DNA from: an uncultured Bacteroidia bacterium
GTDB taxonomy: Bacteria > Bacteroidota > Bacteroidia > Bacteroidales > UBA932
Direction of reading: 5' to 3'
Length of the DNA stretch: 64,000 nt
NCBI GenBank assembly: GCA_902785825.1
Contig: CACZZZ010000009.1
Location: forward strand, 1-64,000
Position numbers and translations under genes: made by a program. Shown piece after piece: positions 15,784-23,789 of this stretch; within the stretch, counting starts at the first letter, position 1, and each line of letters starts with the position of its first letter. The notes below the pieces were generated by a model, which saw nothing but the letters and a program-made list of their open reading frames with translations, was not told where the DNA came from and searched no databases.

Positions 15784-18096
15784 CTATTCATTCTTCAAAC
15801 TATCAACCGGGTTGGCGTTGGCCGTATTCCAGCTTTGGAGAGTGACCACGGCAAGCGTGATCAGCAGCACGACCACGAAAGCGACCGCGAACAGCCATGC
15901 GGGAATATTGGTTCTGAAAGCGAACTGGCTCATCCACCGCTGGGCTATGGCGTAAGCGAGAGGAGTGGCAATCACAAAACTTACCCCGGCGATCAGGATA
16001 TATTTAAGATTGATCTTCGTGAGGATATCCTTTGATGAGGCTCCGTTTACTTTCCTGATAGCCACCTCTTTCCGCATGTACCGGGTGTCGAACCACACCA
16101 GTCCGAGAATCCCGATCAGGGCTATTAGCAGAGATAAAAGGGAAGACATTTTAATGAGTCTGGTCTGCCGGATCTCCTGCTCGTAGAGTTTCTCGATGTC
16201 CTTGTTCAGGAAACCGGTCTCAATGTCACTCTCGTCAAGATTCCTTATGCTGCGGTAAATCTCCGAGGACTTGGCCAGAATGCCGTTCACGTCAGCATCT
16301 TTCTGGACCCTGATCATGAAGGAGTTGTAATTCGAATTGTCTTCAACGAAAAGGGCCAGCGGAGAATAGGTGTGCTGGAATGTCCTGGCGTGGAAGTCCT
16401 TAAGCACCCCGATGATTGTCGCCTCACCGTTATAATTGTTTATGGTCTTGCCTACTCCGTATGACGGCAATGCCTCCACGAAAGACTCATTGACAAGGGC
16501 GACTCCGTTCTCCCCTGGCAGCGGCATTCTCCCTTCGACGAGTTCGAGATGGAAAAACTCAGGATATTCAGGAGAAACATTCCTGATGCTGAACTGCACC
16601 ACATTGTCGTTGTCCTCGTTCCTGATCTCCGACCTGGAAGACGGGTTGTCTTGAATAGGAGACTCTCCCCTGGTCACGTCAACCACTCCGGGGATCTTCC
16701 TTATCTCGTCCGCCACTTCCTTGACCGGGCTGAACAGCTTGCTATCCATCTTCAGCACAAGATCGTAGTCAAAGCCCAGGTCGTTGTTCTTGGCCATGAA
16801 ATTGGTCTGCCGTTGAAGGACAAGCGCTGAGATTATGAATATGAATGACAGGACATATTGAAGGATCAGCGTGACAGTCCTGAGTCCGCCGCCTTTCGCG
16901 GTCATCGAAAACGCACCCTTCAAGACCAGAGCGGGCTGGAAGGACGTGCTGTAATATGCCGGAACAAGACCTGAAACCAACGCCACTGCCACAGCTACAG
17001 CTCCGCCAATCAATATTACCGGAATATTCTTCCCTGGAGCCATACTTCCGGAAAGGAATGTGGCCCAAGAGGTTCCGCTAAGAGTCCTCATCGTGAGGAC
17101 ACCGAACAGGAAGGCTACTCCGACTATTCCGAAAGCCAGGAGAAGTTGCCTTAGGATAAGGGACCGCCGGGTGGCTCCATACACTTTTCTTGTGTTTATA
17201 TCCTTAATACGGAACGGGATGGAAGCCATCGCGAAATTGATGTAGTTGAAGGCAGCGATCGCGAGGAAGAGGATGGCGATCGCGAGCAGGATATAGCACA
17301 TCAGCTTGTTTCCACCGGTCTTGTTGCCGAAAATATCGCTGTCCCACATGAACCAATGGGAGTGCAGTTTGGTGATACGGTATTCCGTGTCCTCACTAAA
17401 GACCTTGACCTTCCGCACGGCATCACTGACGGAACGGACGTCGGCTCCGTGAGCGAGTTTCACATAACACATGTGAGGATTGTAGTTTGGAAACTCCAGG
17501 TCAGTATCACCTTCATGGATCAGGATTCCATTTACCATGGTCTCGTTCTCTTTCCTGTCTTTGTAGATGCCTACGACCCTGCACTCGGACCTGCCGAATT
17601 TATTGTAAAAGATCTCACCTATAGGATTCCTGCCGGGGAAGTAGAGCTCCGCAGCCGACTCAGAGACAAGAGCGTCACCAGCGGCCGCGAAATCTTCCTT
17701 TCGTCCGACCAGCAAGGTTATGTTGAAAACATCAATGACGGAAGTCTCTGTTATTCCGTAATTGATGCCTTTGACCCGCTCATATTCTCCGCTCTTTCCT
17801 TTAATCTGGATTATTCCGAGCTGGTCGCCTTTCCTCCCGAAAAAGTCACAGGCGGCTACTATGTCCGGGGAACAGTCCTTTATCTTCTGCACCGCGGGAC
17901 GCATGACCATGGGAGAGAAATTACCATCAAAAGATGATAAGTTTTCAACTATATAGACATCTTTCCCGCCTTTGAACCGGTCATATCGGTAGTCCCACCA
18001 GACCTGACTCATCAGGATCAGGAACACCGCGAACGCTATTCCCAACCCGATGATGTTCATCAGCGCCGAAATCCAAGTTGTCTTGAATATTCTCAT
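15784..18096 (-). CDS. FtsX/MacB-type ABC transporter permease, 770 aa
   Basis: Lies between the adaptor gene and the ATPase gene, the only permease upstream of the ATPase in the operon. It begins MRIFKTTWISALMNIIGLGI, with helix 1 about 9-30 and then LMSQVWWDYRYDRF, and ends NANPVDSLKNE. It belongs to the same subtype as the partial gene at 1-289 and the body of 8041-10425. Two periplasmic domains and two FtsX blocks (about 270-400 and 650-770) with loops RIKDINTRKVYGAT and RKEVAIRKVNGAS. It starts 9 bases after the adaptor stop. Together with TolC, adaptor and ATPase it would complete a MacAB-TolC-like tripartite pump. Confidence 0.88.
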   Translation of the reverse strand: MRIFKTTWISALMNIIGLGIAFAVFLILMSQVWWDYRYDRFKGGKDVYIVENLSSFDGNFSPMVMRPAVQKIKDCSPDIVAACDFFGRKGDQLGIIQIKGKSGEYERVKGINYGITETSVIDVFNITLLVGRKEDFAAAGDALVSESAAELYFPGRNPIGEIFYNKFGRSECRVVGIYKDRKENETMVNGILIHEGDTDLEFPNYNPHMCYVKLAHGADVRSVSDAVRKVKVFSEDTEYRITKLHSHWFMWDSDIFGNKTGGNKLMCYILLAIAILFLAIAAFNYINFAMASIPFRIKDINTRKVYGATRRSLILRQLLLAFGIVGVAFLFGVLTMRTLSGTSWATFLSGSMAPGKNIPVILIGGAVAVAVALVSGLVPAYYSTSFQPALVLKGAFSMTAKGGGLRTVTLILQYVLSFIFIISALVLQRQTNFMAKNNDLGFDYDLVLKMDSKLFSPVKEVADEIRKIPGVVDVTRGESPIQDNPSSRSEIRNEDNDNVVQFSIRNVSPEYPEFFHLELVEGRMPLPGENGVALVNESFVEALPSYGVGKTINNYNGEATIIGVLKDFHARTFQHTYSPLALFVEDNSNYNSFMIRVQKDADVNGILAKSSEIYRSIRNLDESDIETGFLNKDIEKLYEQEIRQTRLIKMSSLLSLLIALIGILGLVWFDTRYMRKEVAIRKVNGASSKDILTKINLKYILIAGVSFVIATPLAYAIAQRWMSQFAFRTNIPAWLFAVAFVVVLLITLAVVTLQSWNTANANPVDSLKNE

Positions 18097-18105
18097 ATCT
18101 TTGAA

Positions 18106-19362
18106 TTAAAACACCAGCACATCAGAGTCGCCATAAGTGTCATAGCCCGAAGTGATGACCTTCTCGCCAGGCTCCAAACCCTCCAGAACCTCGTAATACT
18201 GAGGGTTTTGCCTCCCGATGCGAATCTCCCTCTTGACGGCCTTGTTGCCATCCTTGCTGACCACATAGATCCATTTTCCTCCGGTCTTCTGGTAGAAGGT
18301 GCCGCGCGGGATGATGACCGCTTCCTCAGGCTGGCCAAGCTGGAGGTTGAGGTAATATGTCTGGCCGGCGCGGATGTTGTCCGGCTGCTCGCCGTCAAAC
18401 TTGAAATCCGCCTTGAACTTGCCGTCACGCACCTCAGGATAGACCTTGCGGATGACCGTAGAGAAGGTCTCGCCCTGACGCTCGAAAGTGGCTTCAAGGC
18501 CGGATACGACCCTGTCGATGTAATGCTCATCTATCTGTGCCTCAACCTTATAAGTCCCGACAGAATTGATCTGGCCGATCTTCGTGCCGCTGGCGATGCT
18601 CTGTCCGAGGACCACGTCCAGCAGTCCAAGCTCTCCGTCGATCGGGGCCTTCACGATGAGGTTGTCCTTGCGCTTGCGGATCATGTGCATGTTCAAGAGC
18701 ATGTTCTCAAGGCTCTCCTCCATCCTGTCAACCTGGGTCCCGCGATAGAGGCTATCCTGACGGGAGCGCTCGCGGATGAGGTCATATTTCTTGATCGCGA
18801 GCTCATAATCCTCCTTGGCCTTAAGGTACTCCTCTTTGGCGATCAGCTTGTCATCGTAGAGAGCCTTCTGCTGCTCGTAAGCCCTGTGGAGTTTCTCGAC
18901 ATTAGTCCCGTACTCCAGCTCGTTCTGACGCACGTCCAGTTTCTGCTGCTCCATCTGGATCTGAGTGTTTCGCAGAATGTTCTCTTTCTCAGCGAGTTCC
19001 GCCTCGGCATTCAGAATCTGAAGGTCAAGGTTGTCGTTGCTCAGCACAAGAATCGGATCCCCAGCCCTGACCTTGGAACCTTCTTCGATCAAGATAGACT
19101 GGACTATTCCACCCTCTTGAGGGGAGAGCTGGATAGTCGTCATTGGCTGTACCCGGCCGCTGACCCGGATGTAGTCGTTGAACTCTCCCCTGGTGGCCGC
19201 GCTGACGGTCAAAGTGTCCTTGTCCACCCGCAGGGTCTTGTTGTTGGGACGTGCGATGAGATAGATTATGAATATTCCCAAAAGCGCTCCAAGCCACCAC
19301 GGCACTGCCTTCTTTGTGAACGCCACTCTCCAACCTGTTTTCTTCTCGATGATCTTATCCAT
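18106..19362 (-). CDS. HlyD/MacA-type periplasmic adaptor subunit, 418 aa
   Basis: Membrane-fusion protein bridging the inner-membrane permease and the TolC-type channel. One N-terminal membrane anchor (about 22-40), a lipoyl/barrel-sandwich half (VQPMTTIQLSPQEGGIVQS), a long coiled-coil hairpin rich in Glu, Gln and Leu (about 115-235), the second lipoyl half (LIVKAPIDGELG), then beta-barrel and membrane-proximal domains. The frame is open to an ATG at 19410, but that would overlap the TolC gene by 47 bases and add an unlikely leader. The ATG at 19362, one base after the TolC stop, gives MDKIIEKKTGW directly before the anchor and is preferred. Confidence 0.9.
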   Translation of the reverse strand: MDKIIEKKTGWRVAFTKKAVPWWLGALLGIFIIYLIARPNNKTLRVDKDTLTVSAATRGEFNDYIRVSGRVQPMTTIQLSPQEGGIVQSILIEEGSKVRAGDPILVLSNDNLDLQILNAEAELAEKENILRNTQIQMEQQKLDVRQNELEYGTNVEKLHRAYEQQKALYDDKLIAKEEYLKAKEDYELAIKKYDLIRERSRQDSLYRGTQVDRMEESLENMLLNMHMIRKRKDNLIVKAPIDGELGLLDVVLGQSIASGTKIGQINSVGTYKVEAQIDEHYIDRVVSGLEATFERQGETFSTVIRKVYPEVRDGKFKADFKFDGEQPDNIRAGQTYYLNLQLGQPEEAVIIPRGTFYQKTGGKWIYVVSKDGNKAVKREIRIGRQNPQYYEVLEGLEPGEKVITSGYDTYGDSDVLVF

Positions 19363-19363
19363 A

Positions 19364-20722
19364 TTATTGGTTGATATATTCAATTCCACTATAGTACTTG
19401 ACGACGGCATCCTTGATGAGATACTTGAACTGGCTGTTCATCTCGTCCGCCTTTGATTTCAGGTAATTGTTCGTCGCTGTCTGAAGCTCGAGAGGCGAGA
19501 TCAGTCCCTGCTCCATCTTCTTGAGGTTGAGGTTATAAGCCTCCTCTTGGATCTCGGACTTGTAACGCGCCTGCTCGTAGGCCGCCTCGCTGCCGTCACG
19601 GTCCTGGACTGCCCTTCTGACCTCGCTCTCCACATCCCTGCGCTTCTGGTCGTACTCAGCAGTGGCCTTAGCCAGGGCATTACGCTGCTTGGCTATTCTC
19701 GACTGTTTCTGCATCCTGCCCCAAATCGGGATCGACATCGACATCTGGACATATTGTCCGCCATTATTCTTTAGCTGGTCCCTGAAAGAAGCTGTCTGGG
19801 ATCCGGCATAAGTGTAATAGGTTGTGCTCCAGCCGCCGTACACGCTCAAGGAAGGGATCAACTGCCATTTGGTCGTGTTGAGCTCACGCTTCGCATTGAG
19901 CATCGTGCCTTCGGCAATCAGGAGCTGCGGGTTGTTTTCCAGGGCGTAGGAGACGATAGATTCTTCTATTGTGTCATCCTGAGCGGGAGCGAAGGATCTG
20001 ACATCCGTGTCAATCACAAGCTCCTCCTCCACCGGCCAGAACATCAAGTCCCCCAGCGTCATCAGCTGATCCTTATATGAATTCCTCATGTTGGTGAGGT
20101 CATATTGCCTGTCGGCCAGCTCGGAGCGCATCTGCACCACATCCGCATGGCCTTTTTGCCCAAGTTCCTCCTGCTTCTCGGCTTTGCGGAGAGCCATCTC
20201 CGCGGTTCCGATCTGCTCCTCGTAGATGCCTACCAAACGCTTGTAGTACACGACATTGTAATATGCCTCCATCACCGCCAGGCAGATGTCAGCCTCGACT
20301 TGCCTCTCCTGCGACTCGCTGATCGCGAGGCCAGTCTTGGATATTTTCAGATTGTTGACAGCTGAGAATCCGTCGAAAAGATCAATTCCCGCACTGAGGC
20401 TGTAGCCATTGTGGAAAGAGGTCTGGGTGAAATAAGTGTTGGTCTGCGGGTCGATCGAACGTCCGAAGTTGTAATAAGCGTTCGTCCCGGTGCTGAGACT
20501 CGGAGTAAAAGCCTGAAGGATGGCGTCCCGGCGGGCGATCCTCGCGTCGCTGGAAGATGCCTGCTGGATCCTCATCTTCGTGGAGTTCGAGATGGCGTAC
20601 TCCATACACTCTTTCAGAGTCATCGGCTTTGAAGACTCCTGGGCCCGGGAAGCTACCTGGAACCCAAGAGTCATCACTAAATACACACAAATAAAAGCTA
20701 TAAAAAGGGTTTTTCTCGTCAT
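19364..20722 (-). CDS. TolC-type outer membrane efflux protein, 452 aa
   Basis: First gene of the long operon. A signal peptide (about 1-27, hydrophobic core FIAFICVYLVMTLGFQ, ending SRAQ) is followed by two OEP repeats of long amphipathic helices. MTLKECMEYAISNSTKMRIQQ is typical of the first helix of Bacteroidota TolC homologues. It forms the outer-membrane channel and periplasmic tunnel of a tripartite exporter with the adaptor encoded next. Residues near 240 (RSFAPAQDD) come from a dispersed repeat at 19973-19999. The gene sits about 38 bases after a sigma-54-like promoter element and paired inverted repeats. Confidence 0.9.
   Translation of the reverse strand: MTRKTLFIAFICVYLVMTLGFQVASRAQESSKPMTLKECMEYAISNSTKMRIQQASSSDARIARRDAILQAFTPSLSTGTNAYYNFGRSIDPQTNTYFTQTSFHNGYSLSAGIDLFDGFSAVNNLKISKTGLAISESQERQVEADICLAVMEAYYNVVYYKRLVGIYEEQIGTAEMALRKAEKQEELGQKGHADVVQMRSELADRQYDLTNMRNSYKDQLMTLGDLMFWPVEEELVIDTDVRSFAPAQDDTIEESIVSYALENNPQLLIAEGTMLNAKRELNTTKWQLIPSLSVYGGWSTTYYTYAGSQTASFRDQLKNNGGQYVQMSMSIPIWGRMQKQSRIAKQRNALAKATAEYDQKRRDVESEVRRAVQDRDGSEAAYEQARYKSEIQEEAYNLNLKKMEQGLISPLELQTATNNYLKSKADEMNSQFKYLIKDAVVKYYSGIEYINQ
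19973..19999. repeat. Dispersed repeat copy inside the TolC gene
   Basis: A second copy of the repeat at 2198-2223, with one additional G (CTGAGCGGGAGCGAAGGAT). It is in frame and encodes RSFAPAQDD in a part of the protein where an insertion is probably tolerated. Confidence 0.6.
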
Positions 20723-20759
20723 ATCCTAATTTTACATTTACACTTTCGCTCCAAAAGAA

Positions 20760-20775
20760 GACATTTTCCGTGCCA
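20760..20775 (-). promoter_or_regulatory. Candidate sigma-54 (-24/-12) promoter of the TolC operon
   Basis: The minus strand reads TGGCACGGAAAATGTC. The -24 half TGGCACG is an exact consensus match. The -12 half ATGTC keeps the TG of TTGCW at the correct spacing. The predicted transcript start is near 20749, about 27 bases before the ATG. Inverted repeats lie 57-95 bases upstream, typical for an enhancer-binding activator. Confidence 0.6.
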
Positions 20776-20821
20776 TTGAAGCTAAAATGTTGTTTATCAA
20801 TAATTTCCGGAAATATGACGA

Positions 20822-20870
20822 GTGTAAAAAGTGTAAAGGACTTTACACTTTTCTGTAAAGTCCTTTACAC
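20822..20870. promoter_or_regulatory. Putative upstream activator sites of the TolC operon
   Basis: Two perfect inverted repeats, GTGTAAAGGACTTTACAC (20831-20848) and TGTAAAG-TC-CTTTACA (20854-20869), plus an extra half-site at 20822-20828. Site centres are about 22 bases apart, close to two helical turns, suiting cooperative binding of a dimeric activator. The motif matches the cluster at 2749-2796. Confidence 0.65.
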
Positions 20871-20897
20871 TTTTAGGGTATGAGCCAGAATCCTGGC

Positions 20898-21464
20898 TTA
20901 CTTCTCTTTCGGATGCAGCTTCTTGTAAAGCTTAAGCGAGCTCAGCAAACTTCCGAAATCATTCTTGCCGATATGTGTTGCACGGACGAGTGGCTGAGTG
21001 CCTTCGGTGGGCAGGCTGAACTCCAAGACCTTGGTCACAAACTGCCTTCTGGTGACCTTGACAGGTATGATCTCGTTGTTCGGATATGCCACGGCGAAGC
21101 AACCGTTGAGTTCCATGGTTGACTTCCTGGGAGCTTTATAGAAATTCTTGATTTCCTGCATCTTAGCTATCGCCTCATCAAGAGTGCCACCAAGGGGGAT
21201 AAACAACTCGAAGACAGGATCAAACTGGACCTGGATTATGTCAGTACCAACCCCGAGATGTCCGAGTGAGAGGTAGTACATGCGGGGATTCTCATCATTC
21301 ATGTAGAAAACTTCCAACTCTGTAGTAAAGGCCTCATCGATTTCGGTCTCCACTTCCACAAGCTCAATTCTGGGACGGATGATTGACTGTTTCTGACCGA
21401 AGGCCAGGAGCGCCACACAAGCAAGGGCGACGGTAGTGATGATTCTTTTCATAATGTTCTGCAT
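20898..21464 (-). CDS. Secreted protein of unknown function, 188 aa
   Basis: Not recognised. It has an N-terminal signal peptide (MKRIITTVALACVALLAFGQ from the second Met at 21452; the first ATG is at 21464). No cysteine sits at a lipobox, so it is probably periplasmic. The mature part is mixed alpha/beta with no repeats and no motif I can name. It is transcribed leftward, divergent from the response regulator with only 67 bases between the starts, and its 3' end faces the activator sites of the TolC operon. A role linked to the efflux or stress system is suggested only by position. Confidence 0.75.
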   Translation of the reverse strand: MQNIMKRIITTVALACVALLAFGQKQSIIRPRIELVEVETEIDEAFTTELEVFYMNDENPRMYYLSLGHLGVGTDIIQVQFDPVFELFIPLGGTLDEAIAKMQEIKNFYKAPRKSTMELNGCFAVAYPNNEIIPVKVTRRQFVTKVLEFSLPTEGTQPLVRATHIGKNDFGSLLSSLKLYKKLHPKEK

Positions 21465-21480
21465 TTTACGACTAAGTTTT

Positions 21481-21488
21481 CAAATATA
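21481..21488 (-). promoter_or_regulatory. -7 box of the secreted-protein gene
   Basis: The minus strand reads TATATTTG, an exact match to the Bacteroidota TAnnTTTG -7 consensus, 17 bases before the ATG at 21464. No convincing TTTG -33 element was found. Confidence 0.4.
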
Positions 21489-21501
21489 ATCATTTTATAT
21501 T

Positions 21502-21509
21502 TAACTTTG
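21502..21509 (+). promoter_or_regulatory. -7 box of the response regulator gene
   Basis: TAACTTTG, an exact match to TAnnTTTG, lies 23 bases before the ATG at 21532. It lies back to back with the minus-strand box at 21481. The regulator thus seems to use a housekeeping promoter, not the sigma-54 type it is predicted to activate. Confidence 0.4.
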
Positions 21510-21531
21510 ACGGGTTCAGCCTTGTTTTCTT

Positions 21532-22911
21532 ATGATGAAAAAGAGCGGTAAAATACTTGTCGTGGACGACAACCTGGGGATCAGACAGGCACTTAAAATA
21601 TTGCTGCCCATGTGTTTCGATGCGGTGGAGACAATAGCTTCGCCAGCGACCCTGGTCTCAACCTTGGAGAGTTTCAGGCCGGATGTGGTGCTTCTTGACA
21701 TGAATTTCAACACCAGCATAAACACCGGCAATGAGGGGCTTTACTGGGCAGGAGAGATAAAGAAAATGGCCCCGGATGTGGAGGTTGTGCTGTTCACCGC
21801 CTACGCCGACATCCAGCTGGCAGTCGAGGGAATGAAACGGGGCGCTTTCGACTTCATCGTCAAGCCCTGGGACAACGACAAGTTGGTGGCGACTTTGACA
21901 GCTGCCCGGGATAAGGCCCGGAAGGCTATGGGGAGGGATGCCCGATCGGGGTCGGGCATGACGGAAGGCTCGACCGGGAACGTCATTGCCGGCTCGACCG
22001 GCAATCCCATGTTCTGGGGTACAAGCCCCGCCATGAAGGCCATCCGCAAGACCCTGGACAAGATCGCTCCCACCGACGCCACGGTCCTGATCACCGGAGA
22101 GAACGGCACAGGAAAAGACGTTCTGGCAAGGGAGATCCACGCCCACAGCCTCCGTAGCGATAGACAGATGGTTGCGGTGGACGCAGGCGCCATCACAGAG
22201 ACTCTCTTCGAGAGCGAGCTGTTCGGCCACGTGAAAGGCGCTTTCACGGACGCCCACACTGATCATGTCGGCAAATTCGAGCAGGCAGATGGCGGTACGC
22301 TCTTCCTTGACGAGATCGGGAATATTCCTTTACACCTTCAAGCGAAACTCCTGAGGGTGATCCAAAACCGCAGCGTCATCCGTGTGGGTGGCTCTGAGGC
22401 AAGGCCTGTGAATATCCGTCTGATCTGCGCCACGAACATGGACCTGGAGGCGTTGGTGCGGGAAGGCAGGTTCCGGGAGGACCTGTATTACCGGATCAAC
22501 ACTGTCCATATTGCCCTCCCTCCCCTGAGGGAACGCCCGGAAGACATCATCCCCTTGGCGGAAAGGTTCATCAGCGAGTTCGCCAAGAAATATCACCGCC
22601 AGCTTACCGGACTGGACAGCGGCGCCGCCGAGATTCTTAAGGCCCAGCGATGGAGCGGGAATATCCGGGAGCTCCAGAACGTGATCGAGAAGGCTGTCAT
22701 CCTGAGTGAGGCGAGGACTCTGACGGCCAATGACATACAGATAGATGGGGCAAGTCATTCCAGCCTTGGTCGGGAATTCCTTGCCGAAGATGAGGAACGC
22801 TTGGTCCGGCAGGCCATGGATCGTACAGGAGGCAACATCTCCGCCGCCGCCAAAATGCTTGGTGTGAGCCGGCCTACCTTTTACGCGAAACTGAAGAAAT
22901 ACGGCCTCTGA
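21532..22911 (+). CDS. NtrC-type sigma-54-dependent response regulator, 459 aa
   Basis: Receiver domain (about 7-125) with the acidic pair D12-D13, phospho-acceptor Asp56 (VVLLDMN), Thr89 and Lys111 (DFIVKPW). The AAA+ domain (about 160-400) has Walker A GENGTGKD (189-196) and Walker B GGTLFLDE. In the sigma-54 contact loop, GAFTGA is GAFTDA (236-241), a form I recall as common in Bacteroidota. A Fis-type helix-turn-helix closes the protein (about 424-459, GGNISAAAKMLGVSRPTFYAKL). Residues about 136-158, between receiver and AAA+ domain, are encoded by two palindromic repeats (21938-22005) and look like an in-frame insertion. Start: the first of two adjacent ATGs. The kinase gene overlaps its stop by one base (TGATG). 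The paired inverted repeats upstream of both permease units are its likely targets. Confidence 0.93.
   Translation: MMKKSGKILVVDDNLGIRQALKILLPMCFDAVETIASPATLVSTLESFRPDVVLLDMNFNTSINTGNEGLYWAGEIKKMAPDVEVVLFTAYADIQLAVEGMKRGAFDFIVKPWDNDKLVATLTAARDKARKAMGRDARSGSGMTEGSTGNVIAGSTGNPMFWGTSPAMKAIRKTLDKIAPTDATVLITGENGTGKDVLAREIHAHSLRSDRQMVAVDAGAITETLFESELFGHVKGAFTDAHTDHVGKFEQADGGTLFLDEIGNIPLHLQAKLLRVIQNRSVIRVGGSEARPVNIRLICATNMDLEALVREGRFREDLYYRINTVHIALPPLRERPEDIIPLAERFISEFAKKYHRQLTGLDSGAAEILKAQRWSGNIRELQNVIEKAVILSEARTLTANDIQIDGASHSSLGREFLAEDEERLVRQAMDRTGGNISAAAKMLGVSRPTFYAKLKKYGL
21938..22005. repeat. Two palindromic repeat units inside the regulator gene
   Basis: ATGCCCGA-6nt-TCGGGCAT (21938-21959) and ATTGCCGG-CTCGA-CCGGCAAT (21985-22005) are perfect inverted repeats, with the related string CTCGACCGGGAA between them. 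They are in frame and encode a Gly/Ser-rich linker including two GSTGN units. They resemble REP-like mobile palindromes more than normal coding sequence. Confidence 0.65.
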
Positions 22912-23786
22912 TGTCCACTTGGCAAATCATAATCCTCTGCGTCATCGTCGCCACTGTAGCAGCGGTGATAGCGATAATACGAACCCGCCAGAGGACGATC
23001 CGGAAAGTGGCGTACATGATGGACGCGCTGGAGGACGGCGAACTGAACTTCCGGTTCAAGGATTCCAATAAGCTCAACCGTACCCTAAACCGAATAAGGA
23101 CTATTTTCGAGCGCCAGCGTCAGCAGCACGAGCAGGATTCCTGGACAAAACTCATCAGGGTCCTCACGCATGAGATCATGAACACGGTTTCCCCTATCTC
23201 CTCGTTGAGTGATGCCCTGGCCAAGTCAGTTGACGAGAACGGCCACAGCGACCTTGACATCAAGGCGGGACTGGAGACGATCTCGGATTCCTCCAAGAAC
23301 CTTATCGGTTTTGTGCAGACCTACCGGGAACTCTCCGGAGTGGCAAAGCCAATCAGGAAGGCGTTGGATCTCAGGGAGTTAATTGAGAGTGTCATCAGTC
23401 TGAACAGTGAATATACAGCCTCCCTCGGAGCCGTTTGCCAGTACAAGCTGGAAGAGGAGGATCTGATGATTTACGCTGACGAGGGTCAGATCTCCCAAAT
23501 ATTGATCAATCTCATAAAGAACGCCCTGCAAGCCGGTGCGAAGCATATCGACATCTCCGCCAGGATGGGCGATGAGGACGATGTGATCATCGATGTGGCC
23601 AACGACGGAGATCCTATCCCTGTCAGCGGGCAGGAGCAGATATTCATACCGTTCTACACCACAAAGAAAGAAGGTTCGGGAATAGGCCTGAGCATCTCCC
23701 GCCAGATCATGCGCAACCATAACGGCACTATCGAGCTGACTCGCAGCGATGACAGTCAAACCGTCTTCGAGTTGCGGTTCTGCTAG
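22911..23786 (+). CDS. Short membrane-bound sensor histidine kinase, 291 aa
   Basis: One N-terminal membrane helix (about 4-23), a short juxtamembrane segment (RKVAYMMDALEDGELNFRF), an H-box with His87 (LTHEIMNTVSPI), an N-box (INLIKNAL, about 199-206) and a G2 box (GSGIGL, 255-260). The G1 box reads NDGDP. There is no periplasmic sensor loop. The usual PAS-like domain between the NRTLNRIR segment and the SWTKLIRVLTHE segment, as I recall it from related Bacteroides kinases of about 430 residues, is absent. It is translationally coupled to the regulator. With so little sensor left, it may read membrane state or a partner protein such as the permeases. Confidence 0.9.
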   Translation: MSTWQIIILCVIVATVAAVIAIIRTRQRTIRKVAYMMDALEDGELNFRFKDSNKLNRTLNRIRTIFERQRQQHEQDSWTKLIRVLTHEIMNTVSPISSLSDALAKSVDENGHSDLDIKAGLETISDSSKNLIGFVQTYRELSGVAKPIRKALDLRELIESVISLNSEYTASLGAVCQYKLEEEDLMIYADEGQISQILINLIKNALQAGAKHIDISARMGDEDDVIIDVANDGDPIPVSGQEQIFIPFYTTKKEGSGIGLSISRQIMRNHNGTIELTRSDDSQTVFELRFC

Positions 23787-23789
23787 TTA

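Noticed and set aside
18208-19374. 388-residue open frame on the plus strand opposite the adaptor gene
   Set aside because: It is the antisense shadow of the adaptor's coiled-coil region. Low-complexity Leu/Val/Asp composition and no family resemblance.
23379-23759. 126-residue minus-strand frame inside the histidine kinase gene
   Set aside because: It is antisense to the conserved ATPase motifs of the kinase and has no recognisable features.
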